Shown: in pieces, positions 16,822-24,530 of the stretch
How positions within the stretch are numbered: the first letter of the stretch is position 1
How the letters are laid out: the number at the start of each line of letters is the position of its first letter
From: Mycobacteriales bacterium
GTDB taxonomy: Bacteria; Actinomycetota; Actinomycetes; BP-191
NCBI GenBank assembly: GCA_035714365.1
Contig: DASTMB010000006.1
Coordinates: 1-41,264 of the forward strand
DNA length: 41,264 nt
Direction: 5' to 3'
Notes under the pieces: model-generated
Database searches by the model: none
Seen by the model: only the letters and a program-made list of their open reading frames with translations
Told to the model about the DNA's origin: nothing
Program-made: the position numbers and the translations under genes

Positions 16822-16930
16822 GCCGCCCCGGGTGGCTCGTTCTCGCCATTGCGGGCGCTGAGGCGCCGGAGCAGAGTCCCAGCCCTACCGCCGGATCTTC
16901 CGGCGGGACAACGGGGAACGGGGCACGCAC

Positions 16931-17791
16931 ATGGGCTTCAACGTCACCATCGTCGCGGGCAAGGACCCGAACACGTCGAGCGTCTCGGCGTCGGGCAGCG
17001 AGCAGCACGTCATCACCGACGCGGAACGGGACGCCTTCGGCCTCGGGGACGCGGCGCTCAAGCTGGCCGTCGGGAAGTACTTCGGGGCGGGCCCGAACGA
17101 CGCGTTCCTGCGCAGCCCGACCCCGTGGAACGACCTGTACGCGACCTACGGCTGGCCGCAGGTGCAGACGGTGCTCGTCGTCCAGAGCGCGACGGTGCTC
17201 GACGTCGCGCTGCAGCCGACGGTGATCGCGACGAACACGTTCCGGAACACCAGCACGCACACCGGCACGTTCAACTGCGGCGTCACGCAGCAGGTCGCGA
17301 ACACGACGCAGAGCACATGGTCGAAGACCGACAGCATCACCGTCAGCCAGAAGGTCTCCTACAAGATCGGCTTCCTCGGGACGGGCGCCGGCGGCGAGAC
17401 GAGCCTGGCGTACCAGCACACGTGGGGCGAGGGCGGGTCCGAAAGCGAGACGGTGACCGTCGGCTCGGCGTCCGGTGTCAGCGTGTCTCTCGCTCCGGGT
17501 CAGGCGGTGGAGGCGGTCCTGTCGGCGAGCCGCGGCACGATGCACGTGCAGCTCGTCTACAGCGCGTACCTCATCGGTGACACCGCCGTGAACTACAACC
17601 CGACGTTCAAGGACCACCACTTCTGGGCGCTCGACATCGGCGGCGTCATGGGCGCCGGCGGCATCCCGAACGCGCGCACCTACACCGAGACGATCGAGAT
17701 CGGCTACTTCGCCGACTCCTCGATCGACCTGCGGGACCCGCAGACGAACCAGACCATGCGGTCGTTCTCGTCGATGATCCGGGCGGCCTGA
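16931..17791 (+). CDS. Aerolysin-fold (ETX/MTX2-like) putative pore-forming protein
   Basis: This 286-residue protein lacks a signal peptide. Residues 95-215 form long alternating beta strands rich in Ser/Thr/Gly: TNTFRNTSTHTGTFNC, then TWSKTDSITVSQKVSYKIGF, a Gly-rich turn GTGAGGETS, LAYQHTWGEGGSESETVTVG and ASGVSVSLAPGQAVEAVLS. This is the layout of the aerolysin/epsilon-toxin pore-forming module, where the central amphipathic hairpin inserts into membranes; the Trp-Ser-Lys/Thr block and the APGQ turn are typical. The N-terminal 90 residues, with TDAERDAFGLGDAALKL and WNDLYATYGWPQVQ, would be a receptor or capping part. The single Cys is residue 116. It has its own start region with AACGGGGAACGGGG and no partner gene. 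Identification is by fold pattern, not by close relative. Confidence 0.72.
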   Translation: MGFNVTIVAGKDPNTSSVSASGSEQHVITDAERDAFGLGDAALKLAVGKYFGAGPNDAFLRSPTPWNDLYATYGWPQVQTVLVVQSATVLDVALQPTVIATNTFRNTSTHTGTFNCGVTQQVANTTQSTWSKTDSITVSQKVSYKIGFLGTGAGGETSLAYQHTWGEGGSESETVTVGSASGVSVSLAPGQAVEAVLSASRGTMHVQLVYSAYLIGDTAVNYNPTFKDHHFWALDIGGVMGAGGIPNARTYTETIEIGYFADSSIDLRDPQTNQTMRSFSSMIRAA

Positions 17792-17812
17792 CGCCCGTTG
17801 CCGTGCGGTCCG

Positions 17813-17847
17813 GCGCCGGCGAGGGTCTGTCGTGCCTTCGCCGGCGC
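17813..17847. terminator. Hairpin between convergent aerolysin-like and DUF3501 genes
   Basis: A perfect 10-bp stem (GCGCCGGCGA / TCGCCGGCGC) with a 15-nt loop fills the short gap between the two convergent stop codons. It is a likely bidirectional terminator. Confidence 0.6.
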
Positions 17848-17855
17848 TGCCGGCG

Positions 17856-18446
17856 TCAGGAGGGATCGAGGGCGAGGTCGGCGAGCAGCGACAGCCGCAT
17901 GTCGTGGGGGATCGGCGCGTTCTCGGCGTAGTTCGGGTGGTCGACGGCGAGCTCGGCGGGGACGGACGGGTCGCGGAACGCGTCCCGCTCCTCGTCGGTC
18001 ATCGGGAACCGCAGGTAGTGCACGGTCGCGGTGTAGTCGTCGCGGGAGCGGCCCTCCTCGCCGATGCCCTTGACGACGTGGTCGCCGACGACGAGGGAGA
18101 ACGTGTTCTCGATGCCGACGAGCCGCGGCAGCTCGGCCTTGAGCGTCGCCATGTCCGGCAGCTCGAGGAACAGCGTCGCCGACAGCTCGTGCGACCCGGG
18201 CAGCAGCGGGTTGTAGACCTCGAGCTCCTCACCGACCTTGGCCAGGTCGGTGGTCCGCTCCACGAAGATCATCTCCTGCACCTGGTGCCGCAACGTCTCG
18301 TGGTTCTCGAACACGAGCGTGACGACGTCCCCGAGCGAGATGCGGCGCTTCTTCTTGAGCGCGATCGCGGCCGCCCGCGACTCCCCCCGCCGAGCGCCGT
18401 ACGCGTCCAGATCGAGGTCAAGGTCTTCGATGGTCAACGGTTTCAC
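17856..18446 (-). CDS. DUF3501 family protein
   Basis: This 196-residue protein matches DUF3501: start LTIEDLDLDLDAYGARRGESR, then a basic KKKRRISLGDVVTLVFENHET and QVQEMIFVERTTDLAKVGEE. DUF3501 genes usually sit with a small rubrerythrin and a heterodisulfide-reductase-like Fe-S protein, suggesting a role in peroxide or redox defence, but the activity is unknown. Here rubrerythrin and a Fur regulator are upstream and the Fe-S gene is absent. The start is GTG at 18446 with GGAG 6 nt before it. Length is normal. Confidence 0.85.
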   Translation of the reverse strand: MKPLTIEDLDLDLDAYGARRGESRAAAIALKKKRRISLGDVVTLVFENHETLRHQVQEMIFVERTTDLAKVGEELEVYNPLLPGSHELSATLFLELPDMATLKAELPRLVGIENTFSLVVGDHVVKGIGEEGRSRDDYTATVHYLRFPMTDEERDAFRDPSVPAELAVDHPNYAENAPIPHDMRLSLLADLALDPS

Positions 18447-18468
18447 GTGTGCTCCAACGTGAGCGGGC

Positions 18469-18541
18469 CGGGCTGGGCGACACCCCCTCGCTAGGAGGCG
18501 GCTGCGCCGCCTTTAGTCGCTCGGGGGAATCGCCCAGCCCG
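18469..18541. repeat. Nested inverted repeat (12-bp arms around an inner hairpin)
   Basis: Arms CGGGCTGGGCGA (18469-18480) and TCGCCCAGCCCG (18530-18541) are perfect complements. Inside is a second perfect 7-bp hairpin, AGGCGGC-TGC-GCCGCCT (18496-18512). The element fills most of the 111-bp gap between the rubrerythrin and DUF3501 genes. It may be a palindromic extragenic element, an internal terminator or an RNA processing site. Confidence 0.7.
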
Positions 18542-18557
18542 ACCCGCAACGGGTGGG

Positions 18558-18986
18558 TCAGGCGTTGGCGTTGACCGAGTCGAGGCCCTTGGCGAACCGG
18601 CCGGCGTGCGACTTCTCGGCGCGCGCGAGCGTCTCGAGCCACTCGGCGATCTCCTCGAACCCCTCGTCCCGCGCGGTACGGGCGAAGCCGGGGTACATCT
18701 CGGTGAACTCGTACGTCTCGCCGTCGATCGCGGACTGGAGGTTGTCGGCGGTCTTGCCGACCTTGGAGCCGGTGACCGGGTCGCCGACCTCGGCGAGGAA
18801 GTCGAAGTGGCCGAAGGCGTGCCCCGTCTCGCCCTCCGCGACGTCGCGGAACAGGCCGGCGACGTCCGGGTAGCCCTCGATGTCGGCCTTGCGGGCGAAG
18901 TAGAGGTAGCGGCGGTTGGCCTGGCTCTCGCCGGCGAACGCCTCCTTGAGGTTCTCGTGCGTCTTGCTGCCTTCGAGCGACGGCAT
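18558..18986 (-). CDS. Rubrerythrin without rubredoxin domain
   Basis: This 142-residue four-helix di-iron protein carries the ExxH motifs of rubrerythrin (Glu20 in FAGESQAN; Glu53-His56 in GETGH; Glu124-His127 in AEKSH) and lacks the C-terminal rubredoxin knuckle, as in the short actinobacterial type. It reduces hydrogen peroxide at the di-iron site; the electron donor must be another protein. It starts with ATG at 18986, 12 bp after the Fur gene, with AAGGGG 7 nt before the start, so it is in the Fur operon and likely derepressed under peroxide or iron limitation. Confidence 0.93.
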   Translation of the reverse strand: MPSLEGSKTHENLKEAFAGESQANRRYLYFARKADIEGYPDVAGLFRDVAEGETGHAFGHFDFLAEVGDPVTGSKVGKTADNLQSAIDGETYEFTEMYPGFARTARDEGFEEIAEWLETLARAEKSHAGRFAKGLDSVNANA

Positions 18987-18998
18987 TGCGTTCCCCTT

Positions 18999-19394
18999 CT
19001 AGAGCGAGTCGTGCTGACAGGTGGGGCACAGCCCCGTGAACTTGAGGTCGTGGCCGGTGACGGCGAAGCCTGACACCTGGGCGACGTCGCGCGCGAGCCG
19101 GGGCGGCAGCGGCGCGTCGACGTCGGCGGCGGCGCCGCAGCGGACGCAGACGACGTGGTCGTGGCGGGTGGTGTTGGCGTCGTAGCGGGCGGCGGCGTCG
19201 CCGAGGGCGAGCTCGAGGGCCTGGCCCTGGGCGACGAGCATGTTCAACGCCCGGTAGACGGTGGCGGCGCCGATGCCGGGGGCGGTGCGGCGGACGCGGT
19301 CGAGGACGTCCTGGGCGGTGGGGTGGTCGTCGGCGGCGCGGAGCACGTCGAGCACGGCGCGCCGCTGGGGCGTGAGCCGGGCGTCGGTGGTCAC
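18999..19394 (-). CDS. Fur-family repressor (PerR/Fur type)
   Basis: This 131-residue regulator has a winged helix (LTPQRRAVLDVLRAADDHPT and GIGAATVYRALNML) and a metal-binding C-terminal domain with the RHDHVVCVRC motif (Cys83, Cys86) and a second CPTC pair (Cys123, Cys126), the structural zinc site. The GTG at 19394 is the right start: CCGGAGG lies 8 nt before it, and the longer frame back to 19463 would place the operator and promoter inside the gene. It heads an operon with rubrerythrin and DUF3501, which points to peroxide sensing (PerR-like). Fur, PerR and Zur cannot be told apart with certainty by eye. Confidence 0.9.
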   Translation of the reverse strand: MTTDARLTPQRRAVLDVLRAADDHPTAQDVLDRVRRTAPGIGAATVYRALNMLVAQGQALELALGDAAARYDANTTRHDHVVCVRCGAAADVDAPLPPRLARDVAQVSGFAVTGHDLKFTGLCPTCQHDSL

Positions 19395-19420
19395 CGCGTG
19401 GGCCTCCGGGACGTCGTCGG

Positions 19421-19435
19421 TGAGAACGGTTCTCA
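19421..19435. promoter_or_regulatory. Fur/PerR box, perfect 7-1-7 palindrome
   Basis: TGAGAACGGTTCTCA is a perfect inverted repeat of 7 bp around one base and fits the TGAnAAnnnTTnTCA core of Fur/PerR operators. It touches the -10 element of the promoter and ends 26 bp before the fur-type gene start, so it should serve autoregulation of the whole operon. Confidence 0.75.
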
Positions 19436-19463
19436 GTATCGACGGCGCGCGCGGACGGCGCAA
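19435..19463 (-). promoter_or_regulatory. Promoter of the Fur-rubrerythrin-DUF3501 operon
   Basis: On the minus strand, TTGCGC (19463-19458) and GATACT (19440-19435) are 17 bp apart. The predicted start of transcription falls inside the Fur box, so bound repressor would block it. Confidence 0.55.
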
Positions 19464-19522
19464 ACCGGGAGCGGGGGCCGGTACGCGATAGCATCCGCGC
19501 GTCCCCCGAGCGTTGGAAGCAG

Positions 19523-19948
19523 GTGCCGTCGAGCGTGGCCGTCGTGCTGGTGTACGCCACCGACCGGGTCGTCCGCGATCAGGTCCGGATGGCGATCGGC
19601 CGGTCGCCGGCGCCGGGCGTGGACGACGTGACGTTCCTCGAGGCGGTCGACGGCGGCCAGGTGGTGCGCGCCTGCGACGAGGGGCTGCCGGACCTGCTGG
19701 TGCTCGACGGCGAGGCGTGGCCGACGGGCGGGCTCGGCCTGTGCCGCCAGCTCCGCGCCGAGCTGCCGCACTGCCCGCCGGCGATCGTGCTGATCGGCCG
19801 CCGCGACGACCGCTGGCTCGGCGAGTGGTCCGGCGCCGAGGCCGTCCTCATGCACCCGATCGACGCGGGCGCGCTCGCCGCGGCCGCCGTCCGGCTGCTC
19901 ACGAACCCGGTCGCGACCGCGGCCGCCGACAAGGAGCGAACGAGTTGA
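19523..19948 (+). CDS. Degenerate receiver-domain protein
   Basis: This 141-residue protein has a response-regulator receiver fold with no output domain. Asp62 ([13 protein letters not shown]) sits at the phospho-acceptor site, but the conserved lysine is replaced by His111 (VLMHPID) and only one acidic residue (Asp14) is left of the usual pair, so normal phosphotransfer is doubtful. It may act by protein binding. GTG at 19523 is the first of several possible GTG starts in a row. Its stop overlaps the TTG start of a zinc-ribbon gene, followed 8 bp later by trpD. No kinase is near. Confidence 0.82.
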   Translation: MPSSVAVVLVYATDRVVRDQVRMAIGRSPAPGVDDVTFLEAVDGGQVVRACDEGLPDLLVLDGEAWPTGGLGLCRQLRAELPHCPPAIVLIGRRDDRWLGEWSGAEAVLMHPIDAGALAAAAVRLLTNPVATAAADKERTS

Positions 19949-20211
19949 ACACCGAGGCATGGTGCGGCCACTGCGGGGAGTCGTTCCGGCTCGCGCAGGT
20001 CGTCGAGGAGGGGTCCGGCGGCCGCTGCCCGCGCTGCGGGATCGTGTACTCGCACGAGTACAACGCCGTCGTCACGGCCTCGGCCGCCCAGCTCATCGAC
20101 GCGCACGCGAAGCTCGAGCACGCGTTGCAGCGGATCACCGAGATGGCGCCGTTGCTCCACGTCGACCGCGAGGCCCTCTACAAGAGCCTCGACACGTACC
20201 TCTCGCGCTAG
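19945..20211 (+). CDS. Small zinc-ribbon protein with TTG start
   Basis: This 88-residue product has an N-terminal zinc ribbon (WCGHCGESF ... [12 protein letters not shown], two CxxC pairs) and an amphipathic helical C-terminus ([20 protein letters not shown]). The TTG at 19945 is well supported: AAGGAG lies 8 nt before it and it overlaps the previous stop (TTGA), while no ATG or GTG gives the complete ribbon. It is co-transcribed with the receiver protein before and trpD after. Function unknown; protein-protein or nucleic-acid binding is likely. Confidence 0.85.
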   Translation: MNTEAWCGHCGESFRLAQVVEEGSGGRCPRCGIVYSHEYNAVVTASAAQLIDAHAKLEHALQRITEMAPLLHVDREALYKSLDTYLSR

Positions 20212-20219
20212 GCGGCCCC

Positions 20220-21257
20220 GTGTCCGCCTGGCCGGCCGTGCTGTCGGCGCTGCTGGCCCGGCAGGACCTCACGCCCGAGCAGGCGGCGTGGGCGATGGGC
20301 GAGGTCATGGCGGGCGACGCGACGCCGTCGCAGATCGCCGGGTTCGCGGTCGCGCTGCGCGCGAAGGGGGAGACACCGGGCGAGCTGGCGGCGCTGGTCG
20401 GCGTGATGCTGGACCGGGCGCGGCCCTGCCCCGTCGACGGGCCGGTCGTGGACACCTGCGGCACCGGGGGCGACCGCGCGCACACCGTGAACATCTCGAC
20501 CATGGCGGCGTTCGTCGTCGCCGGCGCCGGGCTGCGCGTCGTCAAGCACGGCAACCGCGCCGCCTCCTCCACCTGCGGCTCGGCCGACCTGCTCGAGGAG
20601 CTCGGCGTCCGCATCGACCTCGAGCCGGCGCTCGTCGCGCGGTGCGCGGCCGAGGCGGGGGTGGCGTTCTGCTTCGCGCCGGTGTTCCACCCGGCGTTGC
20701 GGCACACGGCGGTGCCGCGCCGCGAGCTCGGCGTCGGCACGGTGTTCAACTTCCTCGGCCCGCTCACCAACCCGGCCCGCCCGCTCGCGCAGGCCGTCGG
20801 CGTCGCCGACGCGCGGATGGCGCCGGTCATGGCCGGCGTGCTCGCCGCGCGCGGCGCGTCGGCGCTGGTGTTCCGCGGCGACGACGGGCTGGACGAGCTG
20901 ACGACCGCCACCACCTCCCGCGTCTGGGTCGTGGCGGGCGGCGCCGTGACCGAGGAGACGTTCGACCCCGCGTCGCTGGGGATCGGGCCGCCGGAGCCGG
21001 ACGCGCTGCGCGGCGGCGACGCGCCGGTCAACGCCGACGTGGCCCGGGCGTTCCTGTCCGGCGAGGCCGGCCCGGTCCGCGACGCCGTGCTGCTCAACGC
21101 CGCCGCCGCGCTGGCCGCGGCCGGCGCCGTGCCGGGCGGTCCGCTCGCGTCGCGGCTCGGGGCCGGCGTCGCGCTCGGCGCCCGCGCCGTCGACTCCGGC
21201 GACGCCGCCGCCGCGCTGGACCGCTGGGTGTCGGTGTCGCGCGCGCTGGCCGGCTGA
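20220..21257 (+). CDS. trpD: Anthranilate phosphoribosyltransferase
   Basis: This 345-residue enzyme joins anthranilate to PRPP in the second step of tryptophan synthesis. PRPP-binding motifs are intact: DTCGTGGD (residues 78-85), NISTMAAFV and KHGNRA (109-114), with anthranilate-site residues in [11 protein letters not shown]-like [12 protein letters not shown]. The GTG at 20220 gives the normal N-terminus. It starts 8 bp after the zinc-ribbon gene and is followed 3 bp later by a conserved small gene. No other trp gene is nearby, which is common for trpD in actinobacteria. Confidence 0.96.
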   Translation: MSAWPAVLSALLARQDLTPEQAAWAMGEVMAGDATPSQIAGFAVALRAKGETPGELAALVGVMLDRARPCPVDGPVVDTCGTGGDRAHTVNISTMAAFVVAGAGLRVVKHGNRAASSTCGSADLLEELGVRIDLEPALVARCAAEAGVAFCFAPVFHPALRHTAVPRRELGVGTVFNFLGPLTNPARPLAQAVGVADARMAPVMAGVLAARGASALVFRGDDGLDELTTATTSRVWVVAGGAVTEETFDPASLGIGPPEPDALRGGDAPVNADVARAFLSGEAGPVRDAVLLNAAAALAAAGAVPGGPLASRLGAGVALGARAVDSGDAAAALDRWVSVSRALAG

Positions 21258-21260
21258 GCC

Positions 21261-21614
21261 GTGGACCGTTACGAGATCTACTGCGACCTGCGGACCGGCG
21301 TCCGCGACCTCGACCTCGTGGCGGCGCTGCGGGCGTACCTCGACCGGCTGGTCGGGCGCGGGGTGCTGGAGTCGTGGCGGCTGACCCGGCGCAAGCTCGG
21401 CTTCGGCATCGACGGGCTCGGCGAGTTCCACCTCACGCTCGACGTGCGGGACCTGGCGCAGCTCGACGCGGCGTTCAACCTGGTGGCGACCCGCGACGGC
21501 GAGGTGGAGACGTTGCACTCGGCGGTGTTCTCGCGGGTGACGAACGCGCGGTTCGCGCTGTACCGCGACTTCCCGGACCCGGTCAGAGCGGAAGCGCGTA
21601 CTCCGACTCCGTGA
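21261..21614 (+). CDS. Conserved hypothetical protein (ferredoxin-like fold candidate)
   Basis: This 117-residue soluble protein starts DRYEIYCDLRTGVRDLDLV and contains RRKLGFGIDGLGEFHLTLDV and FALYRDFPDP. The alternating strand/helix pattern suggests a dimeric alpha/beta-barrel-like fold of the kind seen in small stress proteins; I cannot name the family. GTG start 3 bp after the trpD stop implies one transcript. Its last 32 bases overlap the convergent acetyltransferase gene. Confidence 0.75.
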   Translation: MDRYEIYCDLRTGVRDLDLVAALRAYLDRLVGRGVLESWRLTRRKLGFGIDGLGEFHLTLDVRDLAQLDAAFNLVATRDGEVETLHSAVFSRVTNARFALYRDFPDPVRAEARTPTP

Positions 21615-22074
21615 GGCTCGGGTCGCTCGGCAACGGCTGCGTCGTGCCGGTCGGCACGAACCCAATGCGGTCGTAGACGCGCCGCGCCGCCTCGTTGGTG
21701 TCGGTCGCCCAGAGCCGGACCTCCCGCGCGCCGCGGCGGCGCGCCCACTCGACCACGCTGCGCACGCAGGCGTCGGCGTAGCCGTGGCCGCGCGCGTCGG
21801 GGCGCGTCCAGACGCTGAACACGTTCGGGATGCCGTCGTCCTCGATGTACCCGCCCGCCGAGGCGAGCCAGGTGCCGTCCTCGGCCTCGGCGAGGAACAT
21901 GATCTGGTCCTCGGTGGTGGCCATTCGCGTCGTGCGTTCCCGCCACTCGTCCTCGGTGGACGTGGACGCGTGGGCGAGCGTGGTGCCGAACGCGTACGGC
22001 GCGTCGGCGAGCATCCCCAGCCGGAACTCCCGCCAGCGCTCCCACTCGTCGGCCTCGATGCGGCGTACCCGCAT
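21583..22074 (-). CDS. GNAT-family N-acetyltransferase
   Basis: This 163-residue acetyltransferase has the acetyl-CoA motif in the region VWTRPDARGHGYADACVRSV, followed by ATDTNEAARRVYDRIGF and a final EYALPL. The substrate (small molecule or protein amine) is unknown. Its ATG at 22074 shares one base with the stop of the upstream Lrp-domain gene (TGATG), so the two are coupled. It ends in an overlap with the convergent gene at 21261-21614. Confidence 0.9.
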   Translation of the reverse strand: MRVRRIEADEWERWREFRLGMLADAPYAFGTTLAHASTSTEDEWRERTTRMATTEDQIMFLAEAEDGTWLASAGGYIEDDGIPNVFSVWTRPDARGHGYADACVRSVVEWARRRGAREVRLWATDTNEAARRVYDRIGFVPTGTTQPLPSDPSLTESEYALPL

Positions 22075-22355
22075 CAGTCGTCGAAGCCGAGCGAGAACGC
22101 CGCCTCGAGGTCGTGCTTGGAGTACGTGCGGAACGCGATCAGCGTCTGCGTGGAGAGGATGCCCGGCACCTTGTTGACCCGGCCGGCGATGACGTCGGCG
22201 AGGTCCTCGTGCGCGCGCACGCGGACCATCGCGACCAGGTCGACGTCGCCGGCGACGGAGTAGACCTCGGTGACGCCGTCGATCCCGGACACCTGCTCGG
22301 CGATCTCGGGGATGGCGTCGACGGCGGCGTTGATGAGGACGACGGCGGTGATCAA
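22074..22355 (-). CDS. Stand-alone Lrp/AsnC ligand-binding domain
   Basis: This 93-residue protein is just the C-terminal RAM domain of Lrp/AsnC regulators (VVLINAAVDAIPEIAEQVSG, VTEVYSVAGDVDLVAMVRV, VNKVPGILSTQTLIAF) without the HTH. Such proteins form rings, bind amino acids and act on other proteins. TTG at 22355 is used as start, with GGAGG 4 nt before it; TACGAT at 22381-22386 could be the -10 box. It is coupled to the GNAT gene downstream. A conserved Asp-Val-Asp-Leu (GDVDL) loop typical of the family is present. Confidence 0.9.
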   Translation of the reverse strand: MITAVVLINAAVDAIPEIAEQVSGIDGVTEVYSVAGDVDLVAMVRVRAHEDLADVIAGRVNKVPGILSTQTLIAFRTYSKHDLEAAFSLGFDD

Positions 22356-22396
22356 CGAGCCTCCACTGGTCGGTCCCGCGATCGTACCGACGCGCG

Positions 22397-23845
22397 TTAC
22401 GTGACGGGCTCGGCGACCATGGCGGGCGGCTCCCCGGCGGGGTCGGGCGCCGGGGTGGGCTCCTCGGTACCGACCGTGACCGGCGAGGAGTGGGTGCCCC
22501 CGTCGGCGATCGCGCCGTCCTGGCTGCTCAACGCCGTCGACACCAGCGCGGAGCCCACCGACCCCGGCTGGTCCGGCGTCACCGGCTCGCGCAGTCTCGG
22601 CGGCGCGGTGGTGCGCGGCCGGGTCGTCTGCACGACCTCCGTGTAGAACACGTCGAGCAGCTCGGCCACGCTCGCCACGAACGACCCGCGGCCCTGTCCG
22701 CGCTTCGACCCCATCGGGCCGCTCATGGTGACGCGGAAGGTCCGCAGCTCACGCTTCGCGTCGCCCACGAGCAGCGCCGGGTTGGACCGGGCGTCCCTGA
22801 GCAGCTCCGACGTGCTGGCGCCGCGCGCGTACTGCGCGAACGCGTCGATCCGCACGGTGTCGGGCGCGGCCTTGAGCTGGCGCAGCAGCCAGTTGACCCG
22901 CGTCTGCGGGCGCCCCTCGCGCGGTGCCTCGATGTCGAGCGAGCAGACGATCCGCCCGGCGCGCAGGTCGGCGGTCACGGTGACCACCCCGGCCGAGCCG
23001 GGGATGCGCAGCGAGCCGTCGACCGCCCCGCGCGTGGCCAGTGACTGGGCCACCGCCTGCGACCGCAGCGCCGGCTCGGTCAGCTCGCGGCGCGAGAGCA
23101 CCGGCTGGACCTCGGTGCCGAGCTGGCGGCCGAGCCGCAGCGCGAGGTACTGGATGAGCTGGTCCCAGCGGCTGGCGACGTCGGCGACGCCCTTGTCGTT
23201 CGGCCGGATCGTGCCGTGGGCGATCGACTCCCGCACCGGCACCCAGTGGACGCCCATGTCGTCGAACTCCATGGCGCCCGACTTCGGGTGCTCCAGGTAA
23301 CGGATCAGCTCGCCGAGGATCCACGCCTGGTCGGGGTCCGCGACGCCACGGTGGACCTTCTGCACCACCGCCTCGGTCAGCACCTGCGTCCACGACAGGT
23401 GGTGCAGCGCGACCTTCTTCAGCTTCCGCCGGTCGACCGGAGTCGGGTGCGTCCCGGCCATCGCCGGGATCTGGTTCGAGATGGTCAGCAGCGCGTCGAA
23501 CCCCTGCTCCCGCGCGATGTCGAGGTACGCCTCCAGCTGCGCGGGGTCGAGCTCGTTGGTGCCGGTCTTGACCTCGACCAGGGCCGTCCAGACCCGGCTG
23601 CCGCGCGTGACGCGGATCAGGCCGTCCGGGAAGAGCCTCTTGTCGTCCAGGTGGAACGGCACCTCGATATAGGTCTCCACGACACCGGCGGGCGCGCCGA
23701 AGCGTCCGGTGAGCGACCGGCCGAACTCGCGGACGCTGCTCATCACGGCCAGCAGTGCCGACGTCGCCCGCCGTTCCTGCTCCTCCGCGCCGTTGATCCC
23801 CGACGTGGGGATCAGCCGTGCCGAGTGCCAGGTCTCTTCCGCCAT
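22397..23845 (-). CDS. PD-(D/E)XK nuclease-fold protein
   Basis: This 482-residue protein has an N-terminal nuclease-fold domain with all expected residues: Glu61 (YIEVPFHL), Asp74 (FPDGLIRV), Glu91 and Lys93 (LVEVKTGT) and a QLEAYLD helix. The middle (about 150-330) is conserved-looking with DPDQAWILGELIRYLEH and FDDMGVHWVPVRES; residues after about 420 are a Pro/Thr/Ser-rich tail. I recall similar actinobacterial proteins carrying the name stress response protein, but no activity is known to me. It could be a DNA-cleaving defence or repair protein. ATG with GGGGAG upstream. No methylase or helicase is adjacent. Confidence 0.85.
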   Translation of the reverse strand: MAEETWHSARLIPTSGINGAEEQERRATSALLAVMSSVREFGRSLTGRFGAPAGVVETYIEVPFHLDDKRLFPDGLIRVTRGSRVWTALVEVKTGTNELDPAQLEAYLDIAREQGFDALLTISNQIPAMAGTHPTPVDRRKLKKVALHHLSWTQVLTEAVVQKVHRGVADPDQAWILGELIRYLEHPKSGAMEFDDMGVHWVPVRESIAHGTIRPNDKGVADVASRWDQLIQYLALRLGRQLGTEVQPVLSRRELTEPALRSQAVAQSLATRGAVDGSLRIPGSAGVVTVTADLRAGRIVCSLDIEAPREGRPQTRVNWLLRQLKAAPDTVRIDAFAQYARGASTSELLRDARSNPALLVGDAKRELRTFRVTMSGPMGSKRGQGRGSFVASVAELLDVFYTEVVQTTRPRTTAPPRLREPVTPDQPGSVGSALVSTALSSQDGAIADGGTHSSPVTVGTEEPTPAPDPAGEPPAMVAEPVT

Positions 23846-23884
23846 CTGCGTCTCCCCGTGCGGTACGTGCTGCCTCCGTCGACC

Positions 23885-24403
23885 CTACGGTGCCGCACCC
23901 GCGAGACGCGGGACGTCCGGCAGCTTCTCCAGGTAGACGACGTCGAGGAGGCGGCCGAACTTGGTGCCCACCTCGCGCAGGTACGCGACCCGGTCGTAGC
24001 CGGCGCGTGCGAACAGCGCGAGGCTCGCGACGTTCTCCGCGCAGACGACGGCGAGCAACGCGTGCAGCCCGGCGCTGGCGGCGTGCGCGTCGACGTGGGC
24101 GAGGGCCGCGCGGCCGAGCCCGCGACCGGTGTGCGCGGGGTCGAGGTAGACGGCGACCTCGGCGGTGTCGCGGTACGCGCACCGCGACTTGAACGGCTGC
24201 ACCAGCAGGTAGCCCGCGAACGCGCCGTCGTCGCCGGTGACCGCCCACGCGCCGTGCCGGTCCGGGTCACCGGCGGCGAACTCCGCCGCCCACGCCTCCG
24301 GCGTCACCGGCTCGGTCTGGAACGTCGCCGTCGACGTCTCGACGTAGTGGTTGTAGAGCGCGGCGGCGGCACCGGCGTCGGCGGGGGTGAGCGGTCGGAT
24401 CAC
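23885..24403 (-). CDS. GNAT acetyltransferase, phosphinothricin acetyltransferase-like
   Basis: With the GTG at 24403 this 172-residue protein reads as the Pat/YncA-type acetyltransferase: IRPLTPADAGAAAALYNHYV, TFQTEPVTPEAW, TAEVAVYLDPAHTGRGLG (acetyl-CoA loop), AVVCAENVASLALFARAGY and LDVVYLEKLP. Members acetylate amino acid-like compounds such as phosphinothricin or methionine sulfone. The frame is open upstream to 24733 but covers the secreted peptide gene on the other strand and loses protein-like composition, so the short start is used. Confidence 0.9.
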   Translation of the reverse strand: MIRPLTPADAGAAAALYNHYVETSTATFQTEPVTPEAWAAEFAAGDPDRHGAWAVTGDDGAFAGYLLVQPFKSRCAYRDTAEVAVYLDPAHTGRGLGRAALAHVDAHAASAGLHALLAVVCAENVASLALFARAGYDRVAYLREVGTKFGRLLDVVYLEKLPDVPRLAGAAP

Positions 24404-24530
24404 GGCACGACGGTACGACGAGGTCTGTCCCGGACGGGGAGATGCCGGTATCGTCCCGGTTCGCCCAGTATGCCCCGCCCGTGCGAACCGGCCACCCGCC
24501 GCCCGTACGGAACCCTCACAAGGAGTACGC

